43,547 nt of DNA from Oscillatoriaceae cyanobacterium M33_DOE_052. Lineage in GTDB: Bacteria; Cyanobacteriota; Cyanobacteriia; Cyanobacteriales; Laspinemataceae. The stretch is taken from contig DVDU01000028.1 of assembly GCA_015296065.1 (NCBI GenBank), forward strand, positions 1 through 43,547, in the 5' to 3' direction. Below are positions 7,300-16,000 of this stretch, piece after piece. The notes under the pieces were generated by a model, which saw only the letters and a list, made by a program, of their open reading frames with translations, was not told the origin of the DNA and did no database searches. The position numbers were made by a program, and so were the translations under genes. Position 1 is the first letter of the stretch. The number at the start of each line of letters is the position of its first letter.

Positions 7300-8046
7300 C
7301 TAAGATATGTGATGTTTGCGTTTTCCTAGAGAACTAGCACCAACAATGCCCAGACCTAGTAAACCCATCATCGCCGAAGGCTCCGGGACAGATTTGCGCT
7401 TTTCACTGACAGATAAACCAGTTACTTTCACATCAAAGTTTCCGCCATTGTTGTAATAAGCACCAACACCGTCTATCATGCCCAGGTAAAAGCGACTTGC
7501 CCCAGTGGGAACAGTTATTTTTTGGTCGGCGCCAGCGCTAGTGCGTCCGTCACCGATAAAGAATACTTGCTTGAGTTCAGGAGATAGAATCAGATAATCT
7601 CGGCGGGCAGTTGTATCGAAGTCTAAAGCCTTCGGTATCGGGGTAAGTTGCGGTGAATCTGACCCCAGAAAGACACCTACAAGAGATGCCCAAGGTGCAT
7701 TAATCGCTGACATACCATTTGCTCCCCCGGTTGGATGGGCGAAACCCAGTCCGTCTGGTCCGTTTCCCCAGTTGCAGGTTTCGCAAAGTCCGCCCCACCC
7801 GGAAGCAGTCAGTGATAGGGTGCTTCCGGGGGTGAGAGATAGTCCGAGGACTTGTGTGGGAGATTGAGCGGGAGCAGTGTCGGAACCATATCGGTAGCCG
7901 TCAGGCATACCAGCAAACCAAGGGTTAGATGTGCCTGGAACTTCGAGGTCAAGAGTTATGGTCGTTGCTTGTGCTATGGGAGTTGTTGCTAAAGTAAGCA
8001 AGGCTGCTCCTGCCATAATTTTTGATAGTTGTTTCGCGGTATTCAT
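7300..8046 (-). CDS. PEP-CTERM protein with a PA-IL lectin-like domain
   Basis: The protein has 248 residues from the ATG at 8046, with AGGAG about 11 bases upstream. The signal peptide is MNTAKQLSKIMAGAALLTLA ending at IAQA. The mature part resembles the PA-I galactophilic lectin (LecA) fold. It has SPTQVLGLSLTPGSTLSLTA and SGWGG early, the GNGPDGLGFAHP segment in the middle, and FYLGMIDGVGAYYNNGGNFD near the end, comparable to LecA's Asn-rich calcium and sugar loop. The C-terminus VPEPSAMMGLLGLGIVGASS followed by LGKRK is a clear PEP-CTERM signal. Lectin function is inference from motif similarity. An upstream in-frame start would translate the repeat element (KKPGF) and is rejected. Confidence 0.82.
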   Translation of the reverse strand: MNTAKQLSKIMAGAALLTLATTPIAQATTITLDLEVPGTSNPWFAGMPDGYRYGSDTAPAQSPTQVLGLSLTPGSTLSLTASGWGGLCETCNWGNGPDGLGFAHPTGGANGMSAINAPWASLVGVFLGSDSPQLTPIPKALDFDTTARRDYLILSPELKQVFFIGDGRTSAGADQKITVPTGASRFYLGMIDGVGAYYNNGGNFDVKVTGLSVSEKRKSVPEPSAMMGLLGLGIVGASSLGKRKHHIS

Positions 8047-8117
8047 AGGATTTATTACTCCTAAAATTTGATGAGTTTTACAGGTTGATAGTTGACTGGT
8101 TATGGGGAAAGGGTTAT

Positions 8118-8270
8118 AGAAACCGGGTTTCTTACCCAAATCTCGGTGAGGATGCAAAGGTTATCGCAGAAACCCGGTTTCTGACTTCGGAGTCGCAGGG
8201 ATAAAGAAACCGGGTTTCTGAGCAAAGATTTCGCTCCCCATGCAAAGGTTATTCCAGAAACCCGGTTTCT
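8118..8270. repeat. 66-bp inverted-end elements, copies 4 and 5 in tandem
   Basis: Copy 4 (8118-8182) is typical. Copy 5 (8205-8270) has intact ends but an altered core (TCGCTCCCCATGC in place of TCGGTGAGGATGC). The copies are joined by a short spacer (GACTTCGGAGTCG), which recurs after copy 5 with a further partial left arm near 8292. The array fills the gap between the orphan Rhs tip and the PEP-CTERM gene. Confidence 0.88.
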
Positions 8271-8308
8271 GACTTCGGAGTCGGGAGGATAAAGAAACCG
8301 GAAATCAT

Positions 8309-9136
8309 TTACGGAAGTGATGTTTTCAACTCCTGATACGCACCCTTAATGATTCGAGCAGGTAGTCCAGGTAGAGACATGATACCGAACAGAATCTTGT
8401 AGCCAATATGAGGAGATGTTGACGCCAGATTTAGGTGGATTTCAGATACTTTTGGATTCCAGAGTTGCCAAAATTTAACACCCTCGCTTTTTAGAGCTAA
8501 ATCATGTAAAATGCACGCTCGATCTTGAGCGCTGACTGGTGCGGGACATTTTCCTGTATCAAGCATAAACTGATAAGCATCTCTTTTTGTGCCAATGCCA
8601 CACCAAGGGCCAGTTTTTCCATCTAAAAAGTCAGCGCCCCAGTTCACAAATTCGGTGAACGGATTTAACCCATAACAATCTCTATAATTAACTGAAGCAT
8701 TGCCAACATATCGATAAAGATTGCCATCTTCAGCAGCAAATCCTATGGGATCTTTCGCCGTCCACTTCCCCGCTACAGCATCATAATCCCTAAACCCAAA
8801 CCGCACTAACTCCGTCTCCACATCTATCAACCCCCCGGCAAAACTAATATGCAGCTCAAACTCCGGGTTACTATCAGCCATAACTTGACCAAAGCTGTCG
8901 TATTCCAGAACTTTGACGAGTTCACCATTGGCATCGCAGACGACTCGCGGCGTGCCGAGTTGGTCGGTGGTGATGTAATACCAGTTATTATCCCGTTCTA
9001 GGGCAAAGAGTAAGCCAAAATCATCATAGTGATAGCGGCTTAAACTGCCAAATGGAGAACGGACGGCGGTAAGTTGAAAGGGATGGTTGGGGTTGCCGTA
9101 GAGGTATTGGGTTGTGCCGGTTTCATTTTGGGACAT
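8309..9136 (-). CDS. Orphan Rhs tip with phospholipase A2-like C-terminal domain
   Basis: The first ~145 residues repeat the end of the upstream Rhs protein almost exactly in pattern: YLYGNPNHPFQ, YYITTDQLGTPRVVC, FRDYDAVAGKWTAKDPIGF, NLYRYVGN. After the DCYGLN junction the C-terminus is unrelated to that of the main protein. It contains GPWCGIGTKR and VSAQDRACILHDLAL; the D-x-AC-xx-HD spacing (His211-Asp212) resembles the phospholipase A2-type domains of parvoviruses and bacterial effectors. A hydrophobic tail follows. This is the classic form of a displaced tip cassette behind a full rhs gene. Starts at 9193 (GTG), 9160 and 9136 are possible; none has a ribosome-binding site, so it may be silent or read by coupling from the rhs gene, which ends at 9123. 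Confidence 0.75.
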   Translation of the reverse strand: MSQNETGTTQYLYGNPNHPFQLTAVRSPFGSLSRYHYDDFGLLFALERDNNWYYITTDQLGTPRVVCDANGELVKVLEYDSFGQVMADSNPEFELHISFAGGLIDVETELVRFGFRDYDAVAGKWTAKDPIGFAAEDGNLYRYVGNASVNYRDCYGLNPFTEFVNWGADFLDGKTGPWCGIGTKRDAYQFMLDTGKCPAPVSAQDRACILHDLALKSEGVKFWQLWNPKVSEIHLNLASTSPHIGYKILFGIMSLPGLPARIIKGAYQELKTSLP

Positions 9137-12100
9137 AGATATGTGCAGGTGTTTGTCCATAATAGGTAGTCCGGGTAAATTGCTGGAAGTCACTAATAAA
9201 ACGAGTGGGATATTGAGGTGTTGCAGCTTTTATTTCAATATGGCCACTGGGATGACCTTTTGCCGGATTAAAAACAATAATACTTCCATTTGGGATATCT
9301 TTAAGTGCTTTTGAATTATCAATTTCTTTATAAAAATCGAAAAAATTGCCTTCTTTTATCGCTTCTGGAAATTGATAAGCATGAGGAACTCGTTTGGTTT
9401 GCACACCGACAGAATCTAAGATATTTTGAACTCCATTTAAACATTTTTGTCCGGATTTTGGATTTTTTCCATATTTTAATTCTGCTTGAGCAACTACTGA
9501 AACGCCAATTAGGTATTGGATCGCTTCGCCTTTGAGAACCACTTCTTCTTCAAGTCCTAGTAAATCAACTAAGCTGACTGGATTGTTGTGTACATATCCA
9601 TATAGATTACTATCCCCACCACCAAACCCGATCGGATCTTTCGCCGTCCACTTACCCGCCACAGAATCATAATCCCGGAAACCAAAACGGACTAACTCTG
9701 TATCCGCTTCTATTAAACCACCAGCAAAGTTAATAGGTAAATCAAACACAGGACTACTCTCAGCAATCTGTTGACCAAAACTGTCATAGTCCAAAACCTT
9801 AACCGCCTGACCATCAACATCACAGACAACTCGCGGCGTGCCTAACTGGTCAGTCGTCACATAGTACAAAGCCGCATCGCGCTTCAGCGCAAACAGTGAA
9901 CCAAAATCATCATACTCATAAACGCTCAAATTCCCCGAATTATCCCGCACCGCCGTCACCTGAAACGGATGATTCGGATTCCCATAAAGATACTGCTGTG
10001 TTCCCTTGTCATCAGTCCGCGCCACTCGCCGATTCATACTATCGTAGGTATAGTTAATCGCCTTGCCATCGGGCCAACTAACCTCTAACAATTCCCCGGT
10101 AGCACTGTATTTGAGCGTCATATCCCCACGCTGGATTAAGAAACCATCGGCATCAAATTCATAAGGCGTCCCATCTAACTCAATCAAACGGTCTTGAGCA
10201 TCATAACTGGCGGTATGCTGTTGGGTTCCTAACTGCCACTCGGTACGGTTGCCGTTGTCATCATAGACATAACGCTCGACTATTTCACCGGCACGCTGGA
10301 CTAAAATCAATTGGCCATCAGCATCGTAGGTGTAGTCGTAAGTCTGGGTAGCACCGGCTACGGTTTCCCGCTTCTGCACAATGCGACTGAGAAGGTCATA
10401 ACTAAGCTGTAATTGATAGATAATTTTCCCGTTAACCCGATTTGTCCGAGAAATCACGCGCCCAGAATTATCATACTCAACGTCAATTTTTATCCGGCCA
10501 TCGGTCATCTGAATCGGCGCACCTGTGGCTTGATTTCGGACGATTTGAAATTGACCATATTGTGTCAATAAACCGTCTGCATCCCGTTTCATTTCGATTT
10601 CCGGTTGGTCATCTAACTGCATCCCCACCAGAGAAAAATTATTATCGTAACGATAGCGGTAAGTCCCGTTAGTAACGCCACTCCACGCCATTTCAGTCAC
10701 CAAACCGCCGTCATAAGTAAACGTCATTTCTTGGGGAGTGCCACCCTCTGCAGGAGTGCGGACGAGTTTTGTCACCCGCCGCGTTTCTTTTTCATAGGTG
10801 ACATCTACTTGTGCTTCCGGGTAAATAGCACTTTCTAGATATCCCGATTGGCTGTAAATGCCTTGGACAGTGCGACCGCTGGGAAGGGTAGAGTTTGTCA
10901 GTTGTTGTTCGGAATCGTAGGTGCTGGCGTAAACCCCCCATTCCCCAACTCTTTCCCCCAGAAAGGGAGAAGGGGAGCCGGATTTGTCCCCCTCTCCCTT
11001 GATGGGAGAGGGGTTAGGGGTGAGGGTGGGTGGCATATACCCCGCTTCCATATTCACCGCATTATGGCTGAGTCTGTGCACCGCACCGCTGGGCACCACA
11101 ATCTCAGTCAGGTTACTGTTGGCATCGTAGGCAAATTTATAAGTTCTGCCACTGGGTAAAGTCGTCTGGACAATCCGCCCCACTTCATCATAAGTGTACT
11201 GGACTTGATTCCCTTCCGCATTGGCAAGACTGCTGAGGCGACCTCGCTCATCGTAGCTGTAGCTGAGAATCGTCTGATTCCCCTGCATGGCACTTATCAA
11301 ACGCCCTTTTTCGTCATAAGCAAAAGTCACGGGTTCCAGTCCAGCCACCTCGGTTTTTACCACCCGTCCGCGTTCATCTAAATTGAGAATGCTTTGCCGT
11401 CCTTCGGGAGATTTATAGATAACTTGCTTGTTTTCCGCATCAAAAGTTGTGGTCGAAGTCCGACCGTTAAAGTTGACGATATCCGTGAGAGTGGCTAAAC
11501 TCAACGGGTCTTTCGGATCGGTGAGCGTGCAAGAGCGCGTCACTTCCAAATTCGCCTCAAGTCCCCCCGGAGTTTTGAGAACCGTTCGCTTTACCATCGG
11601 AGCTTGTTTGCCAAAACGCGGATCGGGTTGTCCCTCCTGAATCAAAACGCTGCCATCAGGATAGGTGATGGTTTCAGTGCCATCTTTGCCGGTGAGCGCT
11701 ACTATCGCACCGGCACCCCCGCAACCTTTATTAACCTGGCGCTCCTCACCCGTGGACAAACGCTCAGTTAAATAGGTGGACTCCCGACCAGTCGCCGTAA
11801 TTTTAGCAACCACAAACCCTTTTTCCGTGCGGGTTCGCGCCAAAGCTTCCCCACTCCCATCCGGTTCTTCCCGCCGAATCAGCCGCCCTAATTCATCATA
11901 AGTGAAACCGTAGATATTCCCCTTGGGGTCAGTAAAGCCGGTCAGCAATCCTCCATTACCATAGTCGAACCGGCAAGTTTCACCGGCAGGGTTGGTAACG
12001 CTTTCCAGATAGCCCCCTGCATTCAAGCTCAATGCGGTACGCTGACCGTAAGGAGCAACAATCGCAATCGGTGCGCCACCGGCATCCCGCTCAATGCCGG

Positions 12101-12788
12101 TAATATTGCCGTCCCCGTCTTCAATCGCCGCCAGATATCCAGCTTCATCGTACTGGAAGCAATAGAGCAACGCCTTTGTCAGCGTGCTAATCGTGCGGAG
12201 ATGTTTTCCAGTGCTGTCAAATATATAAAGTTGACCGCCACCATCGCTGGGGATTTCTAGAAACCCGGTTTCTCCAAGAAACCGGGTTTCTGGGGTTTCT
12301 ACATTACGCCGTTGACCATTACCGAAATACAGAGTTTTACCCGCCACATCATAAGCGTGATGAACGCTCAAAGTCCAACCGCCTAACCCCAAAATGCCAG
12401 CATTCCAAGTTCCCAGAGTAGCGGTTCCTTCTTTGCGCTGATTGTGTTCCGGGTTGGGATAAATAAAAGTTGTGCGAATGGTGACAGGTTGCTTACCGGA
12501 CAAGAGGCGACCTTCAGCGTCCTTTCCATCCCAAGTAAAGGTATAAGTTTGATTGGGTTCTGGCGGAAAAACTTCCTTAAACTCTTGTCCCGCAATGGCA
12601 ATTTCTATCTCGATGCGCTGTAATTCAGCCGCAACGTGCTTGCCACTAACGGGAATTGTGCGGGTGTAAGCAGCTTGACGACCAGGGACGCGATCGCTGC
12701 TGTAAGACAGACTCACCGGCGCACCCGTTACATCCACTGCTGCACCTAAGATTTGGTTTTGGATTTCGATAAAAGAACGAGGTAACAT
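9123..12788 (-). CDS. Rhs/YD-repeat protein with predicted NlpC/CHAP-like cysteine hydrolase tip
   Basis: The 1221-residue protein consists mainly of YD repeats (YDEAGYLAAIEDGDGNITGI, YDEKGRLISAMQGNQ, YDERGRLSSLANAEGNQV and many more). These form the hollow cocoon of Rhs proteins. The Rhs core end is at about 1033-1080 (FRDYDSVAGKWTAKDPIGF, NLYGYVHNNPVSLVDLLGL). The last ~140 residues are a separate tip with Cys1116 in GQKCLNGVQ and His1183 in HPSGHIEIK after IPNGSIIVFNP, the layout of NlpC/P60 or CHAP cysteine hydrolases. No signal peptide or PAAR domain is seen. The ATG at 12788 has GGAG upstream and is preferred to a TTG at 12803. Two intergenic repeat sequences are inserted in frame. No immunity gene follows. 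Confidence 0.86.
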   Translation of the reverse strand: MLPRSFIEIQNQILGAAVDVTGAPVSLSYSSDRVPGRQAAYTRTIPVSGKHVAAELQRIEIEIAIAGQEFKEVFPPEPNQTYTFTWDGKDAEGRLLSGKQPVTIRTTFIYPNPEHNQRKEGTATLGTWNAGILGLGGWTLSVHHAYDVAGKTLYFGNGQRRNVETPETRFLGETGFLEIPSDGGGQLYIFDSTGKHLRTISTLTKALLYCFQYDEAGYLAAIEDGDGNITGIERDAGGAPIAIVAPYGQRTALSLNAGGYLESVTNPAGETCRFDYGNGGLLTGFTDPKGNIYGFTYDELGRLIRREEPDGSGEALARTRTEKGFVVAKITATGRESTYLTERLSTGEERQVNKGCGGAGAIVALTGKDGTETITYPDGSVLIQEGQPDPRFGKQAPMVKRTVLKTPGGLEANLEVTRSCTLTDPKDPLSLATLTDIVNFNGRTSTTTFDAENKQVIYKSPEGRQSILNLDERGRVVKTEVAGLEPVTFAYDEKGRLISAMQGNQTILSYSYDERGRLSSLANAEGNQVQYTYDEVGRIVQTTLPSGRTYKFAYDANSNLTEIVVPSGAVHRLSHNAVNMEAGYMPPTLTPNPSPIKGEGDKSGSPSPFLGERVGEWGVYASTYDSEQQLTNSTLPSGRTVQGIYSQSGYLESAIYPEAQVDVTYEKETRRVTKLVRTPAEGGTPQEMTFTYDGGLVTEMAWSGVTNGTYRYRYDNNFSLVGMQLDDQPEIEMKRDADGLLTQYGQFQIVRNQATGAPIQMTDGRIKIDVEYDNSGRVISRTNRVNGKIIYQLQLSYDLLSRIVQKRETVAGATQTYDYTYDADGQLILVQRAGEIVERYVYDDNGNRTEWQLGTQQHTASYDAQDRLIELDGTPYEFDADGFLIQRGDMTLKYSATGELLEVSWPDGKAINYTYDSMNRRVARTDDKGTQQYLYGNPNHPFQVTAVRDNSGNLSVYEYDDFGSLFALKRDAALYYVTTDQLGTPRVVCDVDGQAVKVLDYDSFGQQIAESSPVFDLPINFAGGLIEADTELVRFGFRDYDSVAGKWTAKDPIGFGGGDSNLYGYVHNNPVSLVDLLGLEEEVVLKGEAIQYLIGVSVVAQAELKYGKNPKSGQKCLNGVQNILDSVGVQTKRVPHAYQFPEAIKEGNFFDFYKEIDNSKALKDIPNGSIIVFNPAKGHPSGHIEIKAATPQYPTRFISDFQQFTRTTYYGQTPAHIYVPK
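10938..11032. repeat. Intergenic hairpin repeat captured inside the rhs gene
   Basis: Within the YD repeats the frame reads LTPNPSPIKGEG and GSPSPFLGERVGEWG, the typical translation of a dispersed hairpin repeat. The DNA includes the stem CCCCTCTCCC (10989-10998) paired with 11004-11013. The stretch interrupts the YD periodicity at about residues 586-617 but keeps the frame, so the protein tolerated the insertion. Confidence 0.75.
12259..12291. repeat. Ends of the 66-bp element captured inside the rhs gene
   Basis: AGAAACCCGGTTTCT (12259-12273) and AGAAACCGGGTTTCT (12277-12291) lie back to back, separated by CCA, and are translated in frame as part of ETRFLGETGFLEI (about residues 166-177). 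The arrangement is inverted relative to the intergenic copies, whose ends face each other across a 35-base core. Confidence 0.88.
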
Positions 12789-12869
12789 GGCAAATTTCTC
12801 CAAATTATTTGTTTTCTATGTAGGTTGGGTTGAACGATAGTGAAACCCAACATTGATGAAATGATTGGT

Positions 12870-13009
12870 GGGATGTTGGGTTTCGTTTCCTCAACCCAAC
12901 CTACGCCTTGGGTGATTGGTTGGATGTTGGGTTTCGTTTCCTCAACCCAACCTACGCCTTGGGTGATTGGTGGGATGTTGGGTTTCGTTTCCTCAACCCA
13001 ACCTACGCC
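12870..13009. repeat. 51-bp tandem repeat, 2.75 copies, between the giant gene and rhs
   Basis: The units start at 12870, 12921 and 12972, the last one incomplete. Each contains a hairpin with ATGTTGGGTTTCG facing CAACCCAACCTACG. A further partial copy lies at about 12820-12850, and a single hairpin of the same family at 42709-42746. The repeats fill most of the 221 bases between the giant gene's stop and the rhs start. They may stop or attenuate transcription between the two genes. Confidence 0.9.
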
Positions 13010-16000
13010 TCAACCACTACTCGTACAACCATCGACATTACCATCTCCATCACCGAACCAAACTGGATCGATCGGCTCTCCATTTAGTCGGTCAATCAGG
13101 TTCATAACATCTGGCCCCCACATACCGATAATGCTGTTAATCCCGGACAGCCACGATTCAATACTACCATCCTTAATCGCACCACCGATCGCTAAACCAG
13201 TATTGCCGATTTTACTGAGATACTCAAACGCCTTCGCAGCCGTATCATTAAACACACCGGCAAAGTTACCGCCGAGAGTCATAACGGAGTTAAAGAAACT
13301 GCCGATCGCGCTGAACCAGTCGCCATTCTGAATCGCCTTAATTCCACTATAAATCATGGTGGGCACATTTTGCAAGCTATTGAAAACTTGCAACACCATA
13401 TGCTGCATTGTCGAAGAGCATTGGTTGATGAAATTGGACAACCCAGAAGTCACCGCACCGGCAACACCGCCGAGGATTTGCAGGAAACCCATAATGCTGT
13501 CACCCGACATCATAGATCGTACACCATTAAAGGCACCTGCGGCAACAGATTGCAACCCTTGAATCGCTAATTTGGTTCCTTGAGTCAGCACATTACCCAT
13601 GCCAGCAGTGAGCGCATTTACCCCCGCCATCACGATGCCGAAAATTGCTCCCATCCAGTCGCCATTGATAGCTGCTTGAATCGCATTAATCCCGGCACTA
13701 GCAGCCGTCAAAGCAATCCCCAAAGGTGCAAGTGGCGTAAAGCTGAGAATCGTTCCTAGAATGCCAATCACCCCAGACACAATCCCCAAAATCTTATTCC
13801 AGAAAGCCTTCTTCCGGGCCTTCCGCTCGGCAATGCGCTGCTTGATAATCTGGTCCAGCATCTCCTTGCCTTGCTCCGCCATCTCCTCAGAGATGTCCAC
13901 CGCTTGCTGCGCCAAAGCAATTTTATTCAACGCCTCCATATACAGGGGGTCGATGACATCATGCTCCTCAGACAACGCCTCAGCACGGTCCAACTCTTTC
14001 AACAACTGTTGCGAAGCACCCTGCAAATCGGATTGCGCCGTTTGCAGCAGTTGATTATCCCACTGCTCCTCTAGGTCAATGCGGTTAATCTCAGTCTTGT
14101 AAGATTCGATTTGCGCCACCAAACCATCCATCGCATTCAGCAGATTTTGCTGAATATTGGCGGCTTCCTTCCCTTGCAATGCCAGGTGAATATCTCCCTG
14201 AGCTTCTGCCAGCAACGCTTTCACGTTTTCCGGTAAATCCGGCTGCTGGGTGGTCAAATCTTGGAGATTGGTTAAAAGTCCCGCAAGCTGGGTTTGCAAT
14301 TGCACCGGGTCGTCCGTGGCATCCAAAGTCGCTAACCCCAGTTGGCTCCGCACTTGATTGAGATTTTGCCGCAAATCATCTTCCGTTTGCAGTTGCCGCA
14401 ACTGTTCGATTCGCGCTTGGGTTTCTAACCGCTTGCGTTCCAACTCTAAGGCATCGCGCTCTTGTCGCGCCGCCACCGCTTCGTCAATATCCGCCTCCCG
14501 TTGTGTGGCAATTTCTTGCTCCAACTGCGCTTGAGCCAGATTCAGTTTTTCCAGGGTGACTAACTGGGTAAATGTCTGCTCCGTTTGTTCACGGATGCGG
14601 GTAATGCCATCTAACCGCGCTTGAGCAAGGGCTAATTCCTGCTCTTTCTGCTCCCGTTGTTCCTGAGTTTCGGCAACTTTGGCATTGATTTCATCCAATA
14701 ATTGCTGTGCCGTTGCCTGCTGCTGTTGCAACACATTCATCTGGGATTCGGCGGTTTCCTTCGCCACCCGGAACGCATCCGCTTGGGCTTGGGCGCGGCG
14801 TTGTAACTCCCGGTTAGCCAGCATTTGCTGATAATATTGGTCGGCTAAAATCGCATCTTGCGCCGTACCGGCACCACCGGCACAACCACCGCGATCGCTC
14901 GCTAAATCCTTGTAATCGCGATAGTAAAGTTCCGCAGCAGTGGCCATATCATTGTACTGCGCTACATCTAATAAATGCTTGGCTTCTTGATAGCCCGCTG
15001 CCGTTGCTTGCTGCAAACGTTGCAAAATTTGGAACTCAAGATTATTGACTTCTTGCTGCTTTTGTGCTGCTTGCAGAGTGTAGTTAGCGTTGGATTGGGT
15101 AGCCTCAACCAAAGCTCTGAGAATCTGCTGGTGTTCCTTGGCAGCTTTCAAATGCTCGTCATTTTGCGCCAGCAAGTCAGTTTTAATCTCTTGCAGGGGG
15201 GCGGTGAGGGCTTTACTCGCGGCTTCCGCTTGTTCCGCAAGGCGTTGCGCTTCCGCCAGAGCAGCCCGCGCATCTAATAGCTGCTGTTCCAGGTTGCTAG
15301 TATCAGCATCCGGGTCATTGATATAGGCATCTAATAGCCGTTGTTCGGCTAAAATTACCTCATTTTGTGCCGTTAATAAGGTGCGTTTTTGGGTGAGGGC
15401 AGTTTGTTGAGATGTCAACACAGCCGCTTTATTCGTCAACATCTGCAAGGATTGCCCTAACAGGGAATCTTTGGTGTTTAGCTCATCCAAATCGTCAACC
15501 ATGACGCCGAGAGCCACCAAATCCATAATTTCCTGATGGATATCCTGCCGTTGCTGTTGCAGGTCAGTAATCAGGGTTTTAACCCCGTCTAATTCCGCAC
15601 TCAATGCCACAGTTTGCCGCTCAACCCAGCGTTCAGATTCAGCTAATTGCTGCTGAGTTTCAATGGCTTGTTTGTTCAGTTCGCCCCGACGTTCTAGGAT
15701 GTCAGCCACAGCAGCGCGATATTCCTCGGAGTCGGTATCGTAATCTTCCCATTGTTGCTGCACCTTGGCATTTTGCGCCTGGGCTTCTGCCTCAGCTTCT
15801 TCTAACTGTTGCTTGAGCGTGGGCAACAGAGTTTCTAAAGATTCCAACTGAGTTTGTGCCAGGGGAATGTCACTCCGAGCCGCTTCTAGTTCCGCAAAGA
15901 AATTGCGAGCTTCTATGACCACTGGGTTAGCTTCATTGGCCGCATCATTGGCCTCAATCCACTGATTTTTCAGGGGTTTTAAGCGCTCTTTTTCCTTGCG

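Noticed and set aside
8047-8157. Upstream in-frame start for the LecA-like PEP-CTERM gene (HPHRDLGKKPGF...)
   Set aside because: These codons translate the 66-bp repeat element and would bury the signal peptide; the ATG at 8046 has a ribosome-binding site.
12840-13331. Plus-strand reading frame with three 17-residue repeats (MLGFVSSTQPTPWVIGG)
   Set aside because: It is a translation of the 51-bp tandem hairpin repeats, running antisense into the giant gene; the repeat length is a multiple of 3, which keeps the frame open by chance.
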